Source: Gammaproteobacteria bacterium | GTDB taxonomy: Bacteria > Pseudomonadota > Gammaproteobacteria > Steroidobacterales > GCA-2729495 | Assembly (NCBI GenBank): GCA_024229935.1 | Contig: JAAERX010000027.1 | Coordinates: 62,001-126,000, forward strand | DNA: 64,000 nt | Direction of reading: 5' to 3' | Shown: piece by piece, positions 56,229 to 64,000 of the stretch | Layout: every line of letters starts with the position of its first letter | Position numbering within the stretch: the first letter of the stretch is position 1 | The notes under the pieces: model-generated | What the model was told of the DNA's origin: nothing | Databases searched by the model: none | Seen by the model: only the letters and a program-made list of their open reading frames with translations | Made by a program: the position numbers and the translations under genes

Positions 56229-56451
56229 TAACCCGCTTATCCAACTAGTACTGAGCCATAACAAATCAAATCACATGGTGCCCTGCATTCCTGAACAAGA
56301 TGATTTACTTGCTTATACCTTTGAGAGAGAATAGCAGTCGTGCCAGGTCAATAATTTCTAGCACGCTATATCAGAATGGGCAGTCTGAGCTTAATAAAAA
56401 CATTCAGCATGCCTTAGGGATGCACCAAAGGCGTTACTGAGAGGAATTATC

Positions 56452-56757
56452 ATGCAAACATTTGGTCTCAACTACGAAGTAAAGCCTGACCGTGTCGAAG
56501 ACTTTAAAAAAATTCTGGCTGATCTTATTGCAGAAATGGAGGCTTGTGATGGTCACGAGCAAACAATACTTTTTGCAGATGTGACACAACCCAACTTAAT
56601 GATGATTTACTCAAATTGGGGGAAGAAAGCTGAATTTGCTGATTTTGTTAAATCAGACACCTTTATGAATGCTATTACTAAAGCCACAGAGATGCTTGAA
56701 AGCCACCCATCCCACTTTGCAGGCCAGAACATTAGGCTCATAAAACCTCCCGGGTAA
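56452..56757 (+). CDS. ABM-like monooxygenase-fold protein
   Basis: A 101-residue protein with the dimeric ferredoxin-like fold of the antibiotic biosynthesis monooxygenase family: YEVKPDRVEDFKKIL opens the domain and YSNWGKKAEFADFVKSD follows. Members include quinol monooxygenases and heme-degrading proteins. GAGGAATT gives a good ribosome site. No partner gene is evident apart from the nearby nirS. Confidence 0.75.
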   Translation: MQTFGLNYEVKPDRVEDFKKILADLIAEMEACDGHEQTILFADVTQPNLMMIYSNWGKKAEFADFVKSDTFMNAITKATEMLESHPSHFAGQNIRLIKPPG

Positions 56758-57077
56758 AGCCATCGCTCTAAGCACATATCCCTAAATAACAGTGCCGCAT
56801 ACAGGCAACTTATACAGCCCTAAAGTTTTATGGTTTTTTTTCGTAGGCCCTTAAAAAACCATCCGCACCTCTTTGCAACATACTTCATGTTAACCAGAAC
56901 TACGGCCCACACAAAATCAGGTTAACAACCAATAAGAGCTGCCTGGCATGAACCCCTACCTTCTCAAATTACCATTCTGGGCAAATTAAGCCTCAGGCAA
57001 CTAATCAGGCACAAATAAAAAAGCCCGCACAAAGTGCGGGCTAAGGTTCATCTGAGAGATCAGATAAGTATTACTAA
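56758..57077. other. Intergenic region after the ABM-like gene
   Basis: 320 bp with no gene; it contains the nirS terminator at 57012-57042. Nothing else is supported. Confidence 0.5.
57012..57042 (-). terminator. Rho-independent terminator of nirS
   Basis: Perfect stem AGCCCGCAC/GTGCGGGCT with an AAA loop and, on the minus strand, a following T-run. Confidence 0.9.
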
Positions 57078-59591
<2,514 letters not shown>

Positions 59592-59930
59592 ATGCCCGTC
59601 TCAGTGGCTATAATGGAATTAGCGCCGTGGTTACCCAACCTGCTGCCATGCTTAGCCGATGATGCAAAGCTTGATGGCTTCTGGGAGTACCAAAGTGAGG
59701 CTAGTATTAAGTGTGAAAAAAGTCTTATTAATTTTCACTCCCACAATGCTAAGAGGGTAACGAAATTACACAATGGCATTAAGATCAGCCAGAGTAACTG
59801 GGATGTCCTTACTAGCAGCATTAAAGCAATACTGAGAACATTCGATCCGCCCGATCAGAAACGTAATCACGCACTGGACTTTATTAATAGTATGGCCACA
59901 GTCATAGTTGAGAAACACCAACCCAGGTAA
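59592..59930 (+). CDS. Protein of unknown function
   Basis: A 112-residue soluble protein, not recognised. It is mostly helical by composition, with two cysteines, and has no signal peptide. An alternative ATG at codon 8 (MELAPW) gives a slightly shorter product. It is followed 42 bp later by another small unknown gene, so the two may be co-transcribed. Confidence 0.45.
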   Translation: MPVSVAIMELAPWLPNLLPCLADDAKLDGFWEYQSEASIKCEKSLINFHSHNAKRVTKLHNGIKISQSNWDVLTSSIKAILRTFDPPDQKRNHALDFINSMATVIVEKHQPR

Positions 59931-59972
59931 GGGTAAAGGCTGCCACCTCAGTACTTACCCTGAAAATTAAAT

Positions 59973-60296
59973 ATGGAAAAAAAACCTTTTTCAGAAGATC
60001 AAGCAGCCCGATATGCTGAGTTGTTTCTACTAACACACCACCAATTATTCTGCATACAGAAACAATTGGGGCCTGGTCAGAGCGCCTGGGAGCGCTGGCG
60101 TTTCCGTTCGCGTCACCGATATATTCAGCAATCACTTAAAAAATTGCTGATAATTAATGGCGGCGACAATGAAGAATCAAGAGAATCCATTAAAAAAGAT
60201 TTAAAATTTATAGGCACGGGCAAAAAGGGCTGGTTCTATATATCTGCTGGCGAAATTGAATATCTGGAAGGCCTGCTAGAGGGAGTTTCCTTATAA
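59973..60296 (+). CDS. Protein of unknown function
   Basis: A 107-residue soluble, basic protein rich in aromatic residues at the centre (WERWRFRSRHRYIQQ), with no signal or known motif. The basic patch might bind nucleic acid, but this is a guess from composition. It is convergent with the secreted unknown at 60341. Confidence 0.5.
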   Translation: MEKKPFSEDQAARYAELFLLTHHQLFCIQKQLGPGQSAWERWRFRSRHRYIQQSLKKLLIINGGDNEESRESIKKDLKFIGTGKKGWFYISAGEIEYLEGLLEGVSL

Positions 60297-60340
60297 AAAT
60301 ATACCAGGAACTGTCGTTTTTTTAATTGAAACGATAATCT

Positions 60341-60691
60341 TTATAAGACTACCGTTGATATTGAACCATCTGACTTCTTAATTTCTTTTTTTACCTGCTT
60401 CCCATCTTCATCATAAAAATAGGTTTCGGAAAATTCAACAACACCCTGTGTAAATGCCTTAAAAATCACTATCTGTTCCTGAGAGTTAAAAACTGCCTCA
60501 TAGTAATTATAGTTTTGATAAACCTCTTCAAAGTTCTTTTCCTCACCAAGCTCGGCAATATCATTACTAATTGAATATTCATCAGAATAGTAAGACATAC
60601 CAGCTTCAATCAGGTAAGGCTCAAACTCACCTGCATAAAGTACGGCAGGTGACGCAAGAATAAAGCATATAGACCGGATTAACTTTTGCAT
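60341..60691 (-). CDS. Secreted acidic protein of unknown function
   Basis: A 116-residue protein with a signal peptide (KLIRSICFILASPAVLYAG) and an acidic, Tyr-rich mature part with FYDEDGKQVKK near the end. No family recognised. It lies 21 bp after the ferredoxin gene on the same strand and may be the last gene of the molybdoenzyme operon. ATG 60691 is chosen over a TTG three codons upstream. Confidence 0.6.
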   Translation of the reverse strand: MQKLIRSICFILASPAVLYAGEFEPYLIEAGMSYYSDEYSISNDIAELGEEKNFEEVYQNYNYYEAVFNSQEQIVIFKAFTQGVVEFSETYFYDEDGKQVKKEIKKSDGSISTVVL

Positions 60692-60712
60692 AATTAGCAA
60701 ACCTTTAAGTCA

Positions 60713-61009
60713 CTAAGATTTGTCTTCTGGTTGGCGCTGTTTCATATCTATTGCATCAACCGGGCAAATGCCAAGGCAATCACCACAACCAGTACATTCA
60801 TCTGCAACAATTACAGGCACAGGCAACTGACCTTCTGCTTGTATAAAACGTATGGCATTTAGCTCACATAAATTGCCACATATTCGGCAGGACTCCCCAC
60901 GAATAGGCAAGCAGGTGCGACCAATTTTGGCAATAACCTCAGATGATGGGGGTAAGGGCGCTTCTTGCCAGCGACCTCTTAGAAATTGTGCACGTGTTAT
61001 CTTTGCCAT
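60713..61009 (-). CDS. NapF-like ferredoxin
   Basis: A 98-residue iron-sulfur protein beginning MAKITRAQFLRGRW, the usual NapF opening. It has one full 4Fe-4S motif, CTGCGDCLGICP, and a second cysteine group, CLPIRGESCRICGNLC, that can hold another cluster. NapF is longer (three or four clusters), so this is a short relative. NapF-type proteins help mature or feed periplasmic molybdoenzymes. It follows the pentaheme cytochrome, supporting a role with the molybdoenzyme upstream. Confidence 0.82.
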   Translation of the reverse strand: MAKITRAQFLRGRWQEAPLPPSSEVIAKIGRTCLPIRGESCRICGNLCELNAIRFIQAEGQLPVPVIVADECTGCGDCLGICPVDAIDMKQRQPEDKS

Positions 61010-61111
61010 GATCAGAGACCCTAGCACACTCCCTGGAGCACAGCCCATGGTTTGCTAATATTCAAATATCTTTAGCTGCACCCATAGAGTAAAAATATAC
61101 GTTTTTTCTAC

Positions 61112-61828
61112 TTATCTCTTTGCAGACTCTTCGCTTACAACCTTATCCTTTACAACAGCTGTTGAGTCCGGCTCCTTCCATTTTACTTCTTCATGAACGA
61201 GGTTGTAATGGCACTGGATACAGGTCTTTTCTGTGGCCTGATGCCGCTTGATCTTATTAAACCACTTGCTCTCAGTCTTATGACAAACCTTGCATTTGGC
61301 ACTGTTATCTTCAAGCATTTGACCACGTACTTTATGTGCAAGTACCGGACGCAATTCTTCCCATTCCGGAATGTCACGCAGACCACTGGAGATCACATGG
61401 AAAGGGCTCTCACCAAATGTGCCTTTATTAATATAAAAGAACTTCCAGACCAGAAACTCCTTGACACTGTGAGGGTTGTGACAGCCTAAACACCCGGCTT
61501 TAATCCCCTGCTCATTATCATAATGAGCAGATTCTCGGTACTCCTCATAGGGGTAGGCATGACACTCAGCACAACCTACCGTCATATTAAAGTGCCCCAA
61601 ATCAATTTCTCTATTGGGCCTGAAGTCTTCTATGGATTCACTTAATGGGCTAGTCTGTTTGTACTCTTCATACTCAACAAATACCTCATGACAGGTAGTA
61701 CAGACATTTGCCCGGGTAAAGCGAGTATGGCTCCAGCTCAGAATACCAATGGCGAGAAGCAGACCAAATACCACAACAATGGTTATAACTCGCCCTATTG
61801 TTGATTGAAGGAACTTTGGAAATTTCAA
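61112..61828 (-). CDS. NapC/NirT-type pentaheme cytochrome c
   Basis: A 238-residue membrane-anchored cytochrome with an N-terminal helix (about 12-32) and five heme sites: CTTCH (43), CAECH (86), CLGCH (113), CKVCH (179) and CIQCH (203). NapC/NrfH proteins normally have four. They oxidise membrane quinol and pass electrons to periplasmic reductases. The start is TTG 61828, eight bases after GGAGG. It lies 40 bp after the molybdopterin oxidoreductase, its likely electron acceptor. Confidence 0.9.
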   Translation of the reverse strand: MKFPKFLQSTIGRVITIVVVFGLLLAIGILSWSHTRFTRANVCTTCHEVFVEYEEYKQTSPLSESIEDFRPNREIDLGHFNMTVGCAECHAYPYEEYRESAHYDNEQGIKAGCLGCHNPHSVKEFLVWKFFYINKGTFGESPFHVISSGLRDIPEWEELRPVLAHKVRGQMLEDNSAKCKVCHKTESKWFNKIKRHQATEKTCIQCHYNLVHEEVKWKEPDSTAVVKDKVVSEESAKR

Positions 61829-61868
61829 TCTACTATTCCTCCACTATACTGCGGCTTGTTATCCATGC

Positions 61869-64000
61869 TTATCCCTGTGAATCCTTATAAACAGCAAAGT
61901 GCTTGGTATTATCAACTTCAATATCACCATACTTATCGCCTGGTTCAGCTCTGGAAAGCGTTACCACTGAGTCATTCCATATCTGCGCACCCGTTTCCGG
62001 GTCTATAGCTACCGGCATAATGTCATTAGGGTTAACTCCGTTATCCCGCCACCAGAGGTTATGCTCAATATCCGGGTCCTCTTGCTCATGACGGGCATAA
62101 GAAGGCGCGTGTGCATGTGGATTAGCCTGAGCCACACGACCATAAGCAGTACGTCCCACTGAAGTACTCATGCCGAGTGTCTGGGGATGAATGCCTGAGG
62201 TCAGCCATGCCTTGGTAACCATATAACCAGCTGCGGTGGTCACTCGCACCAGATCGGCATCACCAATTTCAAGCCTTAATGCCGTCTCCCTGTTAACCCA
62301 AAGTGGATTGGCATGCCACAGTTCCGACAGATATTTTAGATTTGAGGTCATAGAAAGAGAGTGATTCGCAACCTTGAAAGTGGTCAGCACAAACTGATTA
62401 GATTGAAGGTCTGCATGTTTTGGATTTTCACTCCAGGCAGGCTTACGTAGTTCAATTTTTCCTGATGGAGTGGGAAAACCAGCTGAGCGATAGGTATTGT
62501 ATTCGGCCTCAGCTAATACACCCTTTTTAACAATCTGTCGTGTTGCAGGATCTATTTTTCCATACGATGGCCATACGCCCTTAGATTTTAATTTCTTATA
62601 GGTTTTCTTCTCCGTTCCTGATGTCGCCTTAACTACCTGCTTGGTCCATTCTTCGACATCAGCAAATTCCCAGTAAGATCGCATGCCACGACTGCCATCA
62701 GGGTCGATGGTCTCAATCACCTGCTTTAGCGTCATCCGCACATCCTGGGCCTGTCCCCGCGGTGAAACTTTTGGGTAGCTCATGCCAATCCATGGCCAAA
62801 GTGCCGTTGGGCTACTGGCTACTTCATGACGCTCTACATCAACTACATCCGGAAGGATAATATCAGCCAGCTCTGCTGTCTCACTCATAAATGGACTAAA
62901 ATCAACAAGATAAGGAATCATCTCTTCATCCTGTAAAACCTCCCGCCAGACGCTTGCCGCCGGAGATGAGTAACCAGGATTACTCATATGATTGATGAGT
63001 AAGGCAACCTGACGGGAGCCATCCATTACTTCAAAGGGAAACGTCGGGTTCAACTGCTTTGACTGACTACCTGCCAACTTTGGTATTGGCTCAGGTGCAG
63101 CAACATCAAACTGGCGTGGCAGACAATAACCACCCTCGTTATCAATATTACCTGTAATAACCGCAAGGGTCAGACAGGCCATCTCCGCATTAATTCCATT
63201 TTGATGCCAGCTAAGACCATTTTGACTCATCACCGTTGCCGGTTTTGTCTTGGCAAATTCAACAGCTATCTTCTTAATAGTTTTGACTGGCACCCCACTG
63301 GCTTTCTCAGCTATTTCTGGGGTAAATTTTTCTAACTCTGCAGCCAGCTTCTTACTTGAATAGTTAGTCCAGGTATTAATAAATTTCTCATCCATTAATC
63401 CCTTCTGCATGATGATATTGGCCATCGCCAATGCAACGATGCCATCACTGCCTGGAAATACAGGAATCCATTCATCACTTCTACCAGCGGTATTGGACAT
63501 GCGAACATCGAATGTCACCAGCTTCAAGCGACTATTAACAACACCATCAGTCAACCTCTGTGCCAAAGGCGGAGCAGTTTCCATGATGTTGGCACCAAAA
63601 TTCAGAATATATTTAGTATGTTCAAGGTCGGGGAGCATACTTGTAAAACCAACAGCCTCTTCAAGTGCGATCTGTTTTGGCGCTGTGCCTATAGAAGGCA
63701 GCCGACTACGAATAACTGACTGGGAGCCTATAGTATCCATGAACCGGACACTCCCCCCCTCCTTGAAACCACCCTCGTTGAGGACAATGCTATTAGGGTC
63801 ATCTAATGCTTCCAACACCTTGGCTGAAAGTTCTGCTATAGCTTCTTCCCAACTGATTTCCTGCCATTGTCCGGCACCTCGCTCACCTACACGTTTTAGA
63901 GGAGCCAGTATCCTGTCCGGGTCAGAGGCGCCAAAGAAAGAGGCAAGACCCTTGCTGCAAAATTTACCGCGGGTGGCAATATGGTCCGGGTTACCCTCGG
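61869..64000 (-). CDS. Molybdopterin oxidoreductase, DMSO-reductase family (5' partial)
   Basis: The C-terminal 710 or so residues; the frame is open to the window edge, so the N-terminus with the Fe-S and signal regions is outside. Visible are RGKFCSKGLASFF near the edge (last Fe-S Cys) and the bis-MGD site blocks (VTFDVRMSNTAGRSDEWIPV). The C-terminal cofactor domain reads LSELWHANPLWVNRETA. It looks closest in style to polysulfide/thiosulfate/tetrathionate-type reductases, but the substrate cannot be fixed; nitrate is not excluded. With the pentaheme cytochrome and NapF-like ferredoxin it forms a periplasmic respiratory operon. Confidence 0.88.
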   Translation of the reverse strand, partial: EGNPDHIATRGKFCSKGLASFFGASDPDRILAPLKRVGERGAGQWQEISWEEAIAELSAKVLEALDDPNSIVLNEGGFKEGGSVRFMDTIGSQSVIRSRLPSIGTAPKQIALEEAVGFTSMLPDLEHTKYILNFGANIMETAPPLAQRLTDGVVNSRLKLVTFDVRMSNTAGRSDEWIPVFPGSDGIVALAMANIIMQKGLMDEKFINTWTNYSSKKLAAELEKFTPEIAEKASGVPVKTIKKIAVEFAKTKPATVMSQNGLSWHQNGINAEMACLTLAVITGNIDNEGGYCLPRQFDVAAPEPIPKLAGSQSKQLNPTFPFEVMDGSRQVALLINHMSNPGYSSPAASVWREVLQDEEMIPYLVDFSPFMSETAELADIILPDVVDVERHEVASSPTALWPWIGMSYPKVSPRGQAQDVRMTLKQVIETIDPDGSRGMRSYWEFADVEEWTKQVVKATSGTEKKTYKKLKSKGVWPSYGKIDPATRQIVKKGVLAEAEYNTYRSAGFPTPSGKIELRKPAWSENPKHADLQSNQFVLTTFKVANHSLSMTSNLKYLSELWHANPLWVNRETALRLEIGDADLVRVTTAAGYMVTKAWLTSGIHPQTLGMSTSVGRTAYGRVAQANPHAHAPSYARHEQEDPDIEHNLWWRDNGVNPNDIMPVAIDPETGAQIWNDSVVTLSRAEPGDKYGDIEVDNTKHFAVYKDSQG

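Overview
The window reads as a chromosome segment of a denitrifying gammaproteobacterium, AT-rich by eye. Evidence for the lineage is an IlvY regulator divergent from a class I ilvC, RluE, outer-membrane phospholipase A, a stand-alone second-type EF-G, YgiQ and NirS. No rRNA, tRNA, CRISPR array, phage or intact insertion sequence was seen. The species cannot be named from the sequence.

Layout. 1-13.9 kb: the end of an ABC exporter, a YugP-like zinc peptidase, phospholipase A, a lipoprotein PQQ/heme c dehydrogenase, a rhomboid protease, a NYN protein, two secreted unknowns, a TetR gene followed by an unusual Rieske oxygenase-SDR fusion, class I aldolase, an FKBP isomerase and a 2-oxoglutarate oxygenase. 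14-25.6 kb: EF-G, RluE, a twin-arginine-exported ThDP enzyme paired with a small cytochrome c, a GPH-type transporter, a cytochrome c lipoprotein, ilvY/ilvC with a visible operator, a decayed M61-like peptidase and an NmrA-type protein. 25.7-30.5 kb: a GGDEF/EAL response regulator and an hvfABC-type operon for a copper-binding, cysteine-modified RiPP. 30.8-47.6 kb: accessory metabolism, with CFA synthase, two exported SDRs, a MATE pump, two methyltransferase/binding-protein genes, two anchored alpha/beta hydrolases, two LLM flavin oxidoreductases, YgiQ, a flavodoxin-like protein, MAPEG and a deiodinase-like protein. 47.7-64 kb: respiratory nitrogen-oxide region.

The most important gene is at 49598-51967. 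It looks like a quinol-type nitric oxide reductase, but it carries the substitutions described for NO dismutase (Nod): HN instead of HH at the FeB site, Gln instead of the active-site Glu, and loss of the quinol-site Asp. Nod is proposed to turn 2 NO into N2 and O2. The same region holds a cytochrome cd1 nitrite reductase (the NO source) with an extra N-terminal heme c domain. It also holds a hemerythrin-like protein, a 7Fe ferredoxin, a b561 cytochrome and two four-helix membrane proteins, and it ends in a molybdopterin oxidoreductase / pentaheme cytochrome / ferredoxin operon. NirS plus Nod would let the cell make its own oxygen from nitrite, as proposed for Methylomirabilis and strain HdN1. 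That pathway reading is inference.

Other points worth attention are the RiPP operon, the Rieske-SDR fusion with a possible internal start, several normally cytosolic enzymes carrying Tat or Sec signals, a 25-codon ORF behind a 12-nt Shine-Dalgarno match, and two MORN-repeat genes.
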